The notes under the pieces are model-generated. The model was given only the letters and a program-made list of their open reading frames with translations, did no database searches and was not told the DNA's origin. The translations under genes were made by a program, and so were the position numbers. From Agrococcus jenensis (GTDB lineage: Bacteria > Actinomycetota > Actinomycetes > Actinomycetales > Microbacteriaceae): a stretch of DNA of 64,000 nucleotides. Below, piece by piece: positions 44,249-55,306 of this stretch. Location of the stretch: contig NZ_RKHJ01000001.1 of assembly GCF_003752465.1 (NCBI RefSeq), positions 310,001-374,000 on the forward strand. Reading direction: 5' to 3'. Position 1 is the stretch's first letter. Every line of letters starts with the position of its first letter.

Positions 44249-44602
44249 ATGCAGAGCCTCGCCGTCACCGACACCCTCCTCACCGATGCCCTGGTGGGTG
44301 CGATCCTCGACGAGCTCAACGAGGGCGACGCGGGTCTGCAGGACCTCGACCGGTGGGCCGCCCAGTCGTCCATCAAGCCCGACCGCGTCATCGTCGGGCC
44401 TGACATCACCTACGTCCGACTCGCCGGCGAAGCGGAGCACGGCGGGCCCGTCATCCTCATGCACGTCGAGCACACATGGGAGCGAGCGGCACCGCGGCCG
44501 CTCGCACCCCGTGTCGACGACCTGGCGCTGCACCGCGCGCGGCGCAGGATCGCGGCGGGCACGCGCGTGCGCGAAGCGCGTCGGGCGGCGAGCCGCGGAT
44601 AG
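44249..44602 (+). CDS. Hypothetical protein, 117 residues
   Basis: A soluble, acidic-then-basic protein beginning MQSLAVTDTLLTDALVGAILDELNEGDAGLQDL, with IVGPDITYVRLAGE in the middle and an Arg/Ala-rich tail. I do not recognise a family. Support for it being real is TACCGT placed 6 nt before the ATG, the same leaderless pattern as other genes here, and a hairpin just after its stop. The preceding 44000-44248 shows no gene; CGATCTGAGCG (44108) and CCTGAGCCGATCG (44166-44178) there may be remains of a family A repeat. Confidence 0.5.
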   Translation: MQSLAVTDTLLTDALVGAILDELNEGDAGLQDLDRWAAQSSIKPDRVIVGPDITYVRLAGEAEHGGPVILMHVEHTWERAAPRPLAPRVDDLALHRARRRIAAGTRVREARRAASRG

Positions 44603-44616
44603 CCCCGGGACGGCGG

Positions 44617-44661
44617 AACGGCCCCGACCCGGTCTCCTCGAGGAGTCCCGGTGGGGCCGTT
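44617..44661. terminator. Bidirectional hairpin between the hypothetical gene and tRNA-Thr
   Basis: Outer stem AACGGCCCC/GGGGCCGTT with an inner CTCCTCGAGGAG palindrome. It lies 14 bp after the stop at 44602 and just downstream of the 3' end of the tRNA on the other strand. Confidence 0.7.
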
Positions 44662-44668
44662 TCGGTGG

Positions 44669-44744
44669 TGGTGCCGCCTCGGAGAATCGAACTCCGGACC
44701 TATTCATTACGAGTGAATCGCTCTGCCGACTGAGCTAAGGCGGC
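44669..44744 (-). tRNA. tRNA-Thr (anticodon CGT)
   Basis: A 76-nt cloverleaf on the minus strand. The acceptor GCCGCCT pairs with AGGCGGC, the D-loop region is TAGCTCAGTCGGCAGAGC, the anticodon stem ATTCA/TGAAT encloses CTCGTAA (anticodon CGT, reading ACG), the T-loop is GTTCGATTC, the discriminator is A and CCA is encoded. A TATGAT -10 lies upstream at 44765-44770. Confidence 0.95.
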
Positions 44745-44808
44745 GTGCCGAGGCACGATCAACGATCATAGCGCATGTCTCGATCGCACCACGAACCGTC
44801 GGCCGTGG

Positions 44809-45648
44809 CTACACCGAGCGCCAGTCGTCGCTCTGCAGGTGCGAGCCGGCCTGCGGACCCATCTGCAGCATCCCGCCGTCGACGACGATGGAGGCGCCCG
44901 TCACGTACGAGGCGGCGGGCGATGCGAGGAAGGCGATGACGGATGCGATCTCCCGCGCGTCGCCGGGCCGGCCGAGCGGGATGCCCGGGCGGTCCTCGCC
45001 GTGGGGATCCTCGTCGGTCTGGCCGGTCATCGGCGTTGCGATCTCACCGGGCGCGACGGTGTTCACGGTGATGCCGTGCCGCCCGAGCTCGAGCGCCGCC
45101 GTCTTCGCGAGGCCGCCGAGGCCGTGCTTCGCGGCATCGTAGGCGCTCGAGCCGACGCGCGGCTGGTGCTCGTGCACGCTCGAGACCGCGATGATGCGGC
45201 CTCCCGCACCGCCTGCGACCATCCGTCGAGCTGCGCGCTGGATGCAGACGAAGGCGCCGCTGAGATCGGTCTTCACGATCTCGTCCCACTCGTCGTAATC
45301 GAGGTCGAGCAGCAGCGTCGCACCGCCCGTTCCCGCGTTGTTCACGAAGACGTCGAGCCCGCCGAGCTCGTCGGCCAGGCTGTCGACGACGTCGCCGCAT
45401 CCGGGGATGTCCGTCGCGTCGAGCCGCGCGACCGCCGCCCGCACCCCGTGCGACAGCACCTCCTCGGCGGTGTCGAGGGCGCCCTGCTCATCGGTGTGCC
45501 AGGTGATGCCGACGTCCATGCCGGCCTCGGCGAGCGCGACGGCGGTCGCGCGGCCGATGCCTGAGTCGGAGGCGGTGACGATCGCGCGGCGCGGCTGGAA
45601 GCGCGTGTCGGCGTCGTTCGCGGTGCGGGTCTCGCTCGTGTTGCTCAT
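44809..45648 (-). CDS. Short-chain dehydrogenase/reductase
   Basis: A 279-residue classical SDR. The cofactor motif is TASDSGIGRATA (Thr-Ala-Ser in place of the usual TGG or TGA start), then NNAGTGGA, and the catalytic Ser-Tyr-Lys in SSVHEHQPRVGSSAYDAAKHG. The C-terminus has ASYVTGASIVVDGGMLQM. It resembles glucose-1-dehydrogenase or 3-oxoacyl reductase-like SDRs; the substrate is not clear. TACCGT 7 nt before the ATG marks a leaderless promoter. Confidence 0.88.
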   Translation of the reverse strand: MSNTSETRTANDADTRFQPRRAIVTASDSGIGRATAVALAEAGMDVGITWHTDEQGALDTAEEVLSHGVRAAVARLDATDIPGCGDVVDSLADELGGLDVFVNNAGTGGATLLLDLDYDEWDEIVKTDLSGAFVCIQRAARRMVAGGAGGRIIAVSSVHEHQPRVGSSAYDAAKHGLGGLAKTAALELGRHGITVNTVAPGEIATPMTGQTDEDPHGEDRPGIPLGRPGDAREIASVIAFLASPAASYVTGASIVVDGGMLQMGPQAGSHLQSDDWRSV

Positions 45649-45720
45649 GCCGGCGACGGTACGCGCGGCGTCTGCGAGCGCGCTCCGCTCCCCCGCCGCA
45701 TTCGCTGAGATGCCGGGCGC

Positions 45721-47268
45721 TCAGCAGTCGAGCTGCGCGGTCGGCGCGATGCCCTCCAGGAAGTAGCGGTTCACGGGCTGGTCGACGCACTCGTTGCCGG
45801 TGAAGTACTGCCCGTGCCCCTCCGCCTCGACCGAGATCAGCACGCCCGACTCGAGCATCGCCGCGAGGTCGACGGCCTGCTGGTAGGGCGTCGCCGGATC
45901 GTTGACGCCGCCGATGACGATGATCGGCTCGGCCCCGGGCGCGGTGATCTCGTGCGGCTCCCGGGTGGCCTCGACCGGCCAGCCGGCGCAGCTGCCGAGG
46001 CCCACGAAGTCCGGGCCGAGCGTCGGCGCGGCCGCCAGGATCTGCTCGGCGTTCGCGCGCACCTCGTCGAAGTCCGTCACGGCCGGGTAGTCGAGGCAGT
46101 TGACCGCGATGAGGGTCTCGAGCGAGTTGTCGGCGAACGTGCCGTCCGGGTTCACGCCGTAGTACGCGTCCGCCTCCGCGAACGCCGACTCCCCGCTGCC
46201 CGAGAGCACGTCGGTCAGCACGCTGCGCAGCGTCGACCACTGCGCATCCGCGTAGAGGTTCGCGGCGATCGCGGTGAACAGCGCGCTCGCGCCGAGCTCG
46301 CGGCCGTCGGCGACCGGGATCGGCTGGGCGTCGAGGCGGTCGAGCAGGTCGCGCGTCTGCTGCAGCGCGTCCTCCTTCGAGCCGACGAACGGGCAGTCGT
46401 CCTGCTGCAGGCAGTCGGTGACGAAGTTGCCGTACGCGAGCTCGAAGCCGGCCGCCTGGTAGAGCGTGCCCTCGAAGTCGGTCGAGTCGGGCGCGACGGC
46501 GGCGTCGAGCACCATCCGTCCGACGTTCTCGGGGAACAGGTCTGCGTAGGTCGAGCCGATCAGCGTGCCGTAGGAGACGCCGAGGTAGTTGAGCCGCTCC
46601 TCGCCGAGCAGCGAGCGCACGAGGTCGAGGTCGCTCGCGACCTGCTCCGTGCCGATCTTGCCGAGCAGCTCGCCGCTGTGCTCGAGGCACGAGTCGCCGA
46701 GCCACTGCGCGTCGGCGAGCTGCTGCTCGAGGTCCTCGTCGCTGAGCGGCTCGGGCCGCGGCCCATCCGGGATCTCCCACAGCCAGTCGTAGAGCTCCTG
46801 CGGGTCGTCGTAGCAGGAGATCGGCGTCGAGGCACCGACGCCGCGGGGGTCGAAGCCGACGAGGTCGTAGTGCTCGCGCACCTCGGGACGCAGGAGGTAG
46901 TCGGCGTACTGCTGCACGTACTCGACGCCGGATGCGCCCGGGCCGCCGGGGTTGTAGAGGATCGCGCCGAGCCGCTCACCGGTCGCCGGCGCGACGGTGA
47001 CCGCGACGTCGATCGACTCCTCGCCGACCGCGAACCAGTCGAGCGGCGCGTTCACGGTGCCGCACCAGTTGTCGTCGCACTGCTGCCAGTCGACGTCCTG
47101 CTCGAAGTAGCTCGCGAGCTCTGGGGCGACGTCCTCGCCGGTCGGCGTCCAACCCGGCCCGTCGGCGACCGTCGGCACCGGCGGCGCCAGGATGATGCAC
47201 CCGGTCAGGGCGACCGAGGTCGCAGCGACGACCGCGGTGAGGGCTGCGAGGCGGCGGGTGCGGAGCAT
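45721..47268 (-). CDS. Secreted alpha/beta hydrolase, tripeptidyl aminopeptidase type
   Basis: A 515-residue exported lipoprotein (signal with lipobox ALTGC, Cys23). It has the S33-type oxyanion region YNPGGPGASGVEY, DLVGFDPRGVGAS, nucleophile motif YLGVSYGT (Ser near 234), Asp in GGVNDPATPYQQA and His in EGHGQYF, plus the C-terminal TAP-like domain. Relatives are the Streptomyces Tap/SlpD/SlpE proteases and the mycobacterial CaeA/Hip1 group. The start at 47268 is supported by TACCGT 7 nt upstream and GGAGG just before the ATG. Confidence 0.9.
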   Translation of the reverse strand: MLRTRRLAALTAVVAATSVALTGCIILAPPVPTVADGPGWTPTGEDVAPELASYFEQDVDWQQCDDNWCGTVNAPLDWFAVGEESIDVAVTVAPATGERLGAILYNPGGPGASGVEYVQQYADYLLRPEVREHYDLVGFDPRGVGASTPISCYDDPQELYDWLWEIPDGPRPEPLSDEDLEQQLADAQWLGDSCLEHSGELLGKIGTEQVASDLDLVRSLLGEERLNYLGVSYGTLIGSTYADLFPENVGRMVLDAAVAPDSTDFEGTLYQAAGFELAYGNFVTDCLQQDDCPFVGSKEDALQQTRDLLDRLDAQPIPVADGRELGASALFTAIAANLYADAQWSTLRSVLTDVLSGSGESAFAEADAYYGVNPDGTFADNSLETLIAVNCLDYPAVTDFDEVRANAEQILAAAPTLGPDFVGLGSCAGWPVEATREPHEITAPGAEPIIVIGGVNDPATPYQQAVDLAAMLESGVLISVEAEGHGQYFTGNECVDQPVNRYFLEGIAPTAQLDC

Positions 47269-47341
47269 GCCTCCAACGGTACGCGGCGTCGGGCGTGCGA
47301 CCCCACCGCCGCGGCGCATGATCCGCTCAGCGGCGCTCGCT

Positions 47342-48505
47342 TCAGCGGCGCTGCGCCGCGCGCGCGGCGCGCACGAGCATCGCCTCGAGCGCGAGCACCG
47401 GCGGCACGTTCGCCTCGATGCGCTCCCGCGCGATGCGGATGCTGTCGAGCACGTCGATCACGGCGGCGCGCTGCAGGTAGGCGGCCGCGGCGAGCACCGT
47501 GGGCCGCATCGCCTCGTTGACGAGATCGCTGCCCACGCCGAGCTGCGTCATGAGGATGTCGCGGTAGAGCGAGAGGAGGTCGACGAGGATGCGGTCGACG
47601 CCGTCGCGCATGCCCCGCTTCGCGCGCTGCTTCTGCGCGTCCTCGAGCTCCTTGAGCTGGCGCCGCAGCGCCGGGGGCACGGTGCCGCCCGGCTCGATGC
47701 CGAGCTGGTGGAGCGCCTGCGCGCGCTCCGCCTCGTCGCGCTCGGCCGAGAGCGCGTCGGCGTCGGCCGTGGCGATCTCGACGTAGCGGGCCGCCGCGAG
47801 CACCGCCGACGCGGCGGTCGACACCCGCATCGCGATCTGGAGCGTCTCGGCGCGACGGGCGCGCGCCTCCTCGCTCGTCGCCAGCCTGCGCGCCATGCCG
47901 ATGTGGCTCTGGGCCTCGCGCGCGGCGCGCGCGGCGACCTCTGGGGCGACGCCGTCGCGGTCGATGAGCAGCTGCGCGACCGCTGCCGGGTCGGGCACCT
48001 GCAGCGTGAGCGTGCGGACGCGCGAGCGGATCGTCGGCAGCAGGTCGGCCTCGCTCGGTGCGCACAGGATCCACACCGTCTCGGGCGGCGGCTCCTCGAG
48101 TGCCTTGAGCAGCGCGTTCGACGTGCGCTCGGCCATCCGGTCGGCGTCCTCGACGACGATCACCCGGTACCGGGCGGTTGACGGCGCGAGCGACGCGCGC
48201 TGCACGACGGCGCGGGCCTGCGCGATCGTGATGAGCACCCCCTCGGTCGAGAGCGTCACGAGGTCCGGGTGGGTGCGCGCCTCGACGAGCGTGGCGACCC
48301 CCTCGTCGATGCCGGTCGGCGGCGACAGCAGCGCGGCCGCGAACGCGTAGGCGAGGTTCGAGCGGCCGGAGCCGGGCGGGCCGGTGAGCAGCCAGGCGTG
48401 CGTCATGGCGCCCGACCCGTCGACGTCAGGATCGACGGCGGCGGCCCGCTGCAGCTGCGCGACGGCATCGGCCTGGCCGACGCTCGCGTCCCAGCCGCTC
48501 GCCAT
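47342..48505 (-). CDS. holB: DNA polymerase III subunit delta'
   Basis: A 387-residue clamp-loader subunit. The P-loop-like GPPGSGRSNLAYAFAAAL is followed by VVEDADRMAERTSNALLKALEEPPPETVWIL and the sensor SRVRTLTL, the typical delta'/RuvB-like pattern. It begins 38 bp downstream of tmk, a pairing common in bacteria. GAGAGGG six bases before the ATG at 48505 favours that start; an in-frame ATG at 48532 has no SD. Confidence 0.92.
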   Translation of the reverse strand: MASGWDASVGQADAVAQLQRAAAVDPDVDGSGAMTHAWLLTGPPGSGRSNLAYAFAAALLSPPTGIDEGVATLVEARTHPDLVTLSTEGVLITIAQARAVVQRASLAPSTARYRVIVVEDADRMAERTSNALLKALEEPPPETVWILCAPSEADLLPTIRSRVRTLTLQVPDPAAVAQLLIDRDGVAPEVAARAAREAQSHIGMARRLATSEEARARRAETLQIAMRVSTAASAVLAAARYVEIATADADALSAERDEAERAQALHQLGIEPGGTVPPALRRQLKELEDAQKQRAKRGMRDGVDRILVDLLSLYRDILMTQLGVGSDLVNEAMRPTVLAAAAYLQRAAVIDVLDSIRIARERIEANVPPVLALEAMLVRAARAAQRR

Positions 48506-48543
48506 GCGCACCCTCTCGTCCGCGGCCGCCATCGCCCGGTCGA

Positions 48544-49172
48544 TCAGCGGTCCGCGTCGAGCATCGCACGCACGTGCGACACCACGCGCGCATGCACGTC
48601 GGCTGGGCTGCCGGATGCGTCCACGACGGCGAAGCGGTCGGGCTCGGCCGCCGCGAGCTCGAGGTAGGCCTGCCGCACGCGGAGTGCGAAGGCCTCCCCC
48701 GCCTCCTCGAGGCGGTCGTACGGCGCGTCCTCGCGCGCGGCCATCCGCTCGCGCCCGGCGGCCGGATCGAGGTCGAGCAGGATCGTGAGGTCGGGCAGCA
48801 GCCCGTCGGCCGCCCACAGCGAGAGGTCGCGGATCTGCCCGCCGTCGAGCTCGCGGCCGGCGCCCTGGTAGGCGACGGACGAGTCGAGGTAGCGGTCCTG
48901 CAGCACGACCTCGCCGCGCTCGAGCGCCGGGCGCACGAGGGTCGCGACGTGGTGCGCGCGGTCGGCGGCGTAGAGCAGCGCCTCGGCGCGCGGCGCGACG
49001 TGGCCCTCGGTGTGCTGCACGAGCCGGCGGATCTCGACGCCCAGCTCGGTGCCGCCGGGCTCGCGGGTGCGCACGACGGTGCGGCCCTCGCCCTCGAGCC
49101 ACGCCTGCAGCATCCCCGCCTGCGTCGACTTGCCCGAGCCGTCGCCGCCTTCCAGGGTGATGAACGCCCCGG

Positions 49173-49176
<4 letters not shown>
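48544..49176 (-). CDS. tmk: Thymidylate kinase
   Basis: A 210-residue enzyme that phosphorylates dTMP. Walker A is FITLEGGDGSGKSTQ, then TREPGGTELG, the DR(Y) motif in LQDRYLDSSVAYQGAGR, and the lid region REDAPYDRLEEAGEAF. The GTG start overlaps the topA stop by 4 bp (GTGA), so translation is coupled. Confidence 0.95.
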
Positions 49177-51944
<2,768 letters not shown>

Positions 51945-52017
51945 GCTCACGCTCACTGCTTCTTCGTATTGGGGTTCCGGCCCGACCGGGCCATGCCTCG
52001 CCACAATACACACGGTG

Positions 52018-52458
52018 TCATGGTGCGCCCACAGCGGGCGGACCGGCGATCGCGGCGGCGGATGCGGTCAGCGGTCCGATCGGGACGGCGGTCGTCACGC
52101 GCACCTCGAGGCCGTCGACGGCGCACGCGCCGAGCCGCGCACCGCTCGCCGCGGCGACCGCCTGCGCGAGCCCGCACGGGCTGCCATCGGCGTAGCCGGA
52201 CAGCGCGTCGGCTGCCGCGAGGGCCGCCGCATCGGCCGCCGCCGCGGCGCGAGCCTGGGCGATCGAGGCCGTGCCCGCGCCGACGACGAGCAGCGCCAGC
52301 AGCACCGCCGCGGTGGCGACCGCGAGCGCGAGTGCAGCACCGGCGCCGCCGTCGCCTCGGACGTCCGGGCGGCGTTGCGCGGTGCCGTCGAGCACGTCCG
52401 CAGCCTCATCCACACGATGTTCGAGCGCGCGCCCTGCACCCCGTGGAGCGCCGGTCAC
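52018..52458 (-). CDS. TadE-like pilus minor subunit (Rv3654c type)
   Basis: A 146-residue protein with a basic lead (about 1-38), one hydrophobic helix (ALALAVATAAVLLALLVVGAGTASIAQARAAAAADAAALAAADALSGY) and a small exported domain with two cysteines (SPCGL, GACAV). This is the pattern of the helicase/secretion-neighbourhood TadE-like proteins. It starts by GTGA overlap with the upstream TadE-like gene and ends 60 bp before the topA-coding region. It should act outside the membrane with the DUF4244 pilin. Confidence 0.8.
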   Translation of the reverse strand: MTGAPRGAGRALEHRVDEAADVLDGTAQRRPDVRGDGGAGAALALAVATAAVLLALLVVGAGTASIAQARAAAAADAAALAAADALSGYADGSPCGLAQAVAAASGARLGACAVDGLEVRVTTAVPIGPLTASAAAIAGPPAVGAP

Positions 52459-52784
52459 CGCCCACCGCCGTGCGCGCAGCTGCGGGCGACGAGCGTGAGC
52501 GCGCCCGCGAGGGCGTCCCGCGACAGCTCGGCGCAGACGAGCTCGCCGTGCCGGTCGATGCGCAGCCGCGCACCGCCCGCGTACGCGGCCGGGTCGTCAC
52601 CGCGCCCCGCGGCTCTCGCCGCGGCGCCCGCGGACTGCTCCAGCGCGACCTGCGCCGCAGCGGCGGCCACGCCGCCGACCGCGAGCCCGATCGCGAGCAC
52701 CGCGGCCGGCAGCGCCGCGGCGAGCTCGGCCGTCACCGCGCCGAGCTCCCCGCGGGCGCCCCCGCTATTGCACGGAGAGCGCAC
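52455..52784 (-). CDS. TadE-like minor pilin
   Basis: A 109-residue protein with a class III prepilin-like start: RGELG then AVTAELAAALPAAVLAIGLAVGG, where cleavage would fall after Gly and Glu is at position +5 of the mature part. The rest is a short exported domain. The GTG at 52784 overlaps the DUF4244 pilin gene by 20 bp. A later GTG at 52736 would remove the leader and is less likely. Confidence 0.75.
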   Translation of the reverse strand: MRSPCNSGGARGELGAVTAELAAALPAAVLAIGLAVGGVAAAAAQVALEQSAGAAARAAGRGDDPAAYAGGARLRIDRHGELVCAELSRDALAGALTLVARSCAHGGGR

Positions 52785-52938
52785 GCTCCACCATGTCGGT
52801 GAGCATCCCGCGCACCTCGTCGGAGCGCAGGATCACCACCAGCAGCCCTGCGAACCCGACCGCCGCCATCGTCGCGATGACGTACTCGGCGGTCGCCGCG
52901 CCGTCCTCCTCGTGCACCAGCCTCTCGAGCATCCGCAT
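52765..52938 (-). CDS. DUF4244 Flp-like pilin
   Basis: A 57-residue protein: a basic start, EEDGAATAEYVIATMAAVGFAGLLVVIL as the prepilin-like hydrophobic segment (conserved Glu and Tyr, as in Flp pilins), and a short amphipathic end (MLTDMVERALSVQ). GAAGGAGG lies 5 nt before the ATG at 52938. It matches the Rv3656c-type pilin in order and size and is the likely major subunit of the pilus made by the adjacent TadA and TadBC. Confidence 0.88.
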   Translation of the reverse strand: MRMLERLVHEEDGAATAEYVIATMAAVGFAGLLVVILRSDEVRGMLTDMVERALSVQ

Positions 52939-53049
52939 GCTCGCCTCCTTCCCTCAGGAGGCCCAGCGTGCGGCACGAGCCTGCCGCCGCGTGCGGCGAT
53001 CAGCGTGGCCTGTGGAGGGCGACGCGTTGGCCGGCCGGACGGCGCCGGC

Positions 53050-53244
53050 TCAGCGACGTCGGCGCTTGGGCTTGCGCGAGGGCTTGGGCTTGGGCTTGGG
53101 CTTGGGCTTGCGCGAGGGCTGCCGCTTCCGGGACGTCTGCGGCTTGCGCGCGCGGTCCGTCGAGACGATCGGGTGCGGAGCGCCGCTGCCGGACGCGAGC
53201 AGCGCGGCGACCCAGTTGACGATGGCGCTGAAGGGGTTCCGCAT
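53050..53244 (-). CDS. Small basic protein with a Lys-Pro repeat tail
   Basis: A 64-residue protein. The first about 20 residues (MRNPFSAIVNWVAALLASGSG) are moderately hydrophobic. From residue 31 on it is RARKPQTSRKRQPSRKPKPK and further KP repeats, ending RRRR. The KP units are encoded by five exact copies of the hexamer GGCTTG (53081-53110, plus-strand sense), which could expand or contract. TAGCGT lies 6 nt before the ATG, which supports expression. I know no family. Its place inside the Tad locus suggests, but does not prove, a link with the pilus or cell surface. Confidence 0.55.
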   Translation of the reverse strand: MRNPFSAIVNWVAALLASGSGAPHPIVSTDRARKPQTSRKRQPSRKPKPKPKPKPSRKPKRRRR

Positions 53245-53279
53245 GCCTCGACGCTACGAGCGGGGGCTGGGCGTGCGCT

Positions 53280-53340
53280 CGATGGCGCTGAGCGGGCGGC
53301 GAAGCGGCATGCGGTGGCGGAGGGCCGCTCTGCCCGATCG
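53280..53340. repeat. Family A 61-bp palindromic repeat
   Basis: Begins CGATGGCGCTGAGCGGG and ends CCGCTCTGCCCGATCG, exactly 61 bp. The central GAAGCGGCATG aligns without gaps with GAAGCGGGATG of the copy at 864. It lies 36 bp upstream of the Lys-Pro protein start. Confidence 0.8.
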
Positions 53341-53376
53341 ATCTCGCACCCGCGGCGCTCGCCGCCTCGCTCCCGC

Positions 53377-53428
53377 AGTGTCGGGTTCGTGCGCGAGTGT
53401 CGCGACACTCGCACCGCAAGCCGACACT
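53377..53428. repeat. Long nested palindrome (family D) inside the Tad locus
   Basis: The centre GAGTGTCGCGACACTC (53395-53410) is a perfect 16-bp palindrome. Outer arms AGTGTCGG (53377) and CCGACACT (53421) make the whole 52-bp stretch an imperfect palindrome. It follows the tadBC stop by 17 bp, so it may terminate or attenuate the operon before the Lys-Pro gene. Confidence 0.8.
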
Positions 53429-53444
53429 CGGCGCGGCCGATCCC

Positions 53445-54305
53445 TCAGCCGAGCGGCGCGAGCGCACCCTCGAGCATCGAGACGACGAGCGGCACGACCA
53501 CGAGCAGCGAGAACGCCGGCAGCACGCAGACGCCGAGCGGCAGCGCGAGCTGCACCGCGGCGCGCTCGGCTCGCGCCTCCCCCTCGAGCCGAGCCCGCGT
53601 GCGGGCTGCCGACGCCTCCGCGAGCAGCAGCCCCCGCACCGGCACGCCGGCCCTGCGGGCGAGGTCGAGCGCCGCGTCGACGTCGTCCCAGCCGCTCGAC
53701 GCGACGCCGGCGTCGATGAGCGCGGCCGCGGCGGCGGTGCGCGCCCGATCGACCGCTCCGCCGCCCGCGAGCGCCACAGCCACGAGGTCGAGCGCGATCC
53801 CCGGCGCCTCATCGCCCCGCGCGGCGTGCCGCACGATCGTGCGCGACCAGCCCCAGGCGACCACGAGCAGCGCGGCTCCCGCGAGCACCGACCACGTCGC
53901 CAGCCCGCCGCCCGCGAGCGCGCCCACCACGTCGAGGCCGAGCGCCGCGCCGAAGCCGAGGCCGACGATCGGGAGCACCATCACGAGCCGCGCCGTCGCC
54001 CGGGGTCCCGCGAGCGCCGCGTCGAGCGCTCGCGCCTGCGCTGCACGCTCGCGCAGCAGCCCGGCGAGCCGCTCGAGGGTCGGCGCCGTCGGCGCGCCGG
54101 TGCGCCGCGCGACCTCCAGCACGGCGGTCACGAGGCCACCGCCCGCGCGCACCGCGCCGACGCGCGCGTCGACCTCGGCCGCATCCGTGCCGAGCATCCG
54201 CCACGCGCGCTCGAGCGGCAGACCGCCCGCCACGAGCGCCGCGAGGCGGTGCACGGTCGCCGCCGCATCCTCCATCGCCGTCGCGGCAGACCCCGTCGCG
54301 CTCAT
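53445..54305 (-). CDS. Fused TadB-TadC type pilus platform protein
   Basis: A 286-residue membrane protein. The first half has the TadB-like layout (HRLAALVAGGLPLERAWRML ... AGGGLVTAVLEVARRTGA), a central pair of helices, and then a TadC-like half ending RAERAAVQLALPLGVCVLPAFSLLVVVPLVVSML, the usual GspF-type C-terminus. In mycobacteria these are two genes (Rv3658c and Rv3657c). Here one continuous frame seems to carry both in shortened form. It starts by ATGA overlap with the ATPase gene. Confidence 0.75.
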   Translation of the reverse strand: MSATGSAATAMEDAAATVHRLAALVAGGLPLERAWRMLGTDAAEVDARVGAVRAGGGLVTAVLEVARRTGAPTAPTLERLAGLLRERAAQARALDAALAGPRATARLVMVLPIVGLGFGAALGLDVVGALAGGGLATWSVLAGAALLVVAWGWSRTIVRHAARGDEAPGIALDLVAVALAGGGAVDRARTAAAAALIDAGVASSGWDDVDAALDLARRAGVPVRGLLLAEASAARTRARLEGEARAERAAVQLALPLGVCVLPAFSLLVVVPLVVSMLEGALAPLG

Positions 54306-55306
54306 CGCCGTCGCACCACCAGCCGGTCGTCGTCGAGCGCGAGCTCGCCGACCGCGGCGACGCGGCGTCCGTCGCCGTCGCGCTCGACGTGCAGCACCGC
54401 GTCGAGGGCGCTCACCGCCTGCCTCGCGAGCGCCGCGGGCGTCAGGTCCGCGAGCGCGCCGAGCGCCTCCAGCCGTGCCGGGACGTCGTCGAGCGAGTTC
54501 GCGTGCAGCGTGCCGGCGCCGCCGTCGTGCCCGGTGTTGAGCGCCGCGAGCAGCTCGCGCACCTCCGCGCCGCGGCACTCCCCCAACACGAGCCGATCGG
54601 GCCGCATCCGTAGCGCCTCGCGCACGAGCTGCTCGAGCCCGACCGCCCCCGCACCCTCCGCATTGGCCTGCCGCGACTCGAGCGCGACCACGTGGGGGTG
54701 GCGGATGCGCAGCTCGGCCACGTCCTCGATCGTCACGATCCGCTCGGTGGCGGCAGCCGCCGAGAGCATCGCGCCGAGCAGCGTCGTCTTGCCCGATCCG
54801 GCGGCGCCCGTCACGAGCACGTTCGCCCGCCGCGCGACGAGCGCCCGCACGAGGGGCAGCGGCACGACGGCGAACATCCCCGTGCGCTCGAGCTCGTCGA
54901 GCGAGAGCGCCCGCACGCGCGGCAGCCGGATCGACAGCTGCGTGCCCGAGACCGCGATCGGCGGCAGCACGGCGTGCACGCGGATGCCGTCGTGCAGCCG
55001 CACGTCGACGCACGGCGTCGCCTCGTCGACGTGCCTGCCGCCCGCCGCGACGAGCGCAACCGCGAGCGCCCGCGCGCGCTCCGGCTCGAGGCGCAGGCCC
55101 GCCCGAGCCGCGCCCCCGCCACGATCGACCCACACCTCGCCGCCGGTGACGAACACATCCGTCACCGCCGCCTCGGCGACGAGCGGGGCGAGCTCGCCGA
55201 ACTCGCGCAGCGCCGCGCCGTCGGACGCCGTCCGCACGGGGCCCGTCCCCGGCGCTCGGGTGGCGCCCGCCACGAACGGGATGCCGGTGGTCGGCGGTGC
55301 TGGCAT
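54302..55306 (-). CDS. tadA: TadA/CpaF-type pilus assembly ATPase
   Basis: A 334-residue type II/IV secretion ATPase. Walker A is VLVTGAAGSGKTTLLGAML, then the Asp box TIEDVAELRI, Walker B region LVLGECRGAEV and the His box GHDGGAGTLHANSLDDVPARLE. The N-terminal part (EFGELAPLVAEAAVTDVFVTGGEVWVDRG) is typical for actinobacterial TadA. TACGGT 7 nt before the ATG at 55306 decides the start. The usual CpaE/Ssd-like gene upstream is missing. Confidence 0.9.
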   Translation of the reverse strand: MPAPPTTGIPFVAGATRAPGTGPVRTASDGAALREFGELAPLVAEAAVTDVFVTGGEVWVDRGGGAARAGLRLEPERARALAVALVAAGGRHVDEATPCVDVRLHDGIRVHAVLPPIAVSGTQLSIRLPRVRALSLDELERTGMFAVVPLPLVRALVARRANVLVTGAAGSGKTTLLGAMLSAAAATERIVTIEDVAELRIRHPHVVALESRQANAEGAGAVGLEQLVREALRMRPDRLVLGECRGAEVRELLAALNTGHDGGAGTLHANSLDDVPARLEALGALADLTPAALARQAVSALDAVLHVERDGDGRRVAAVGELALDDDRLVVRRR

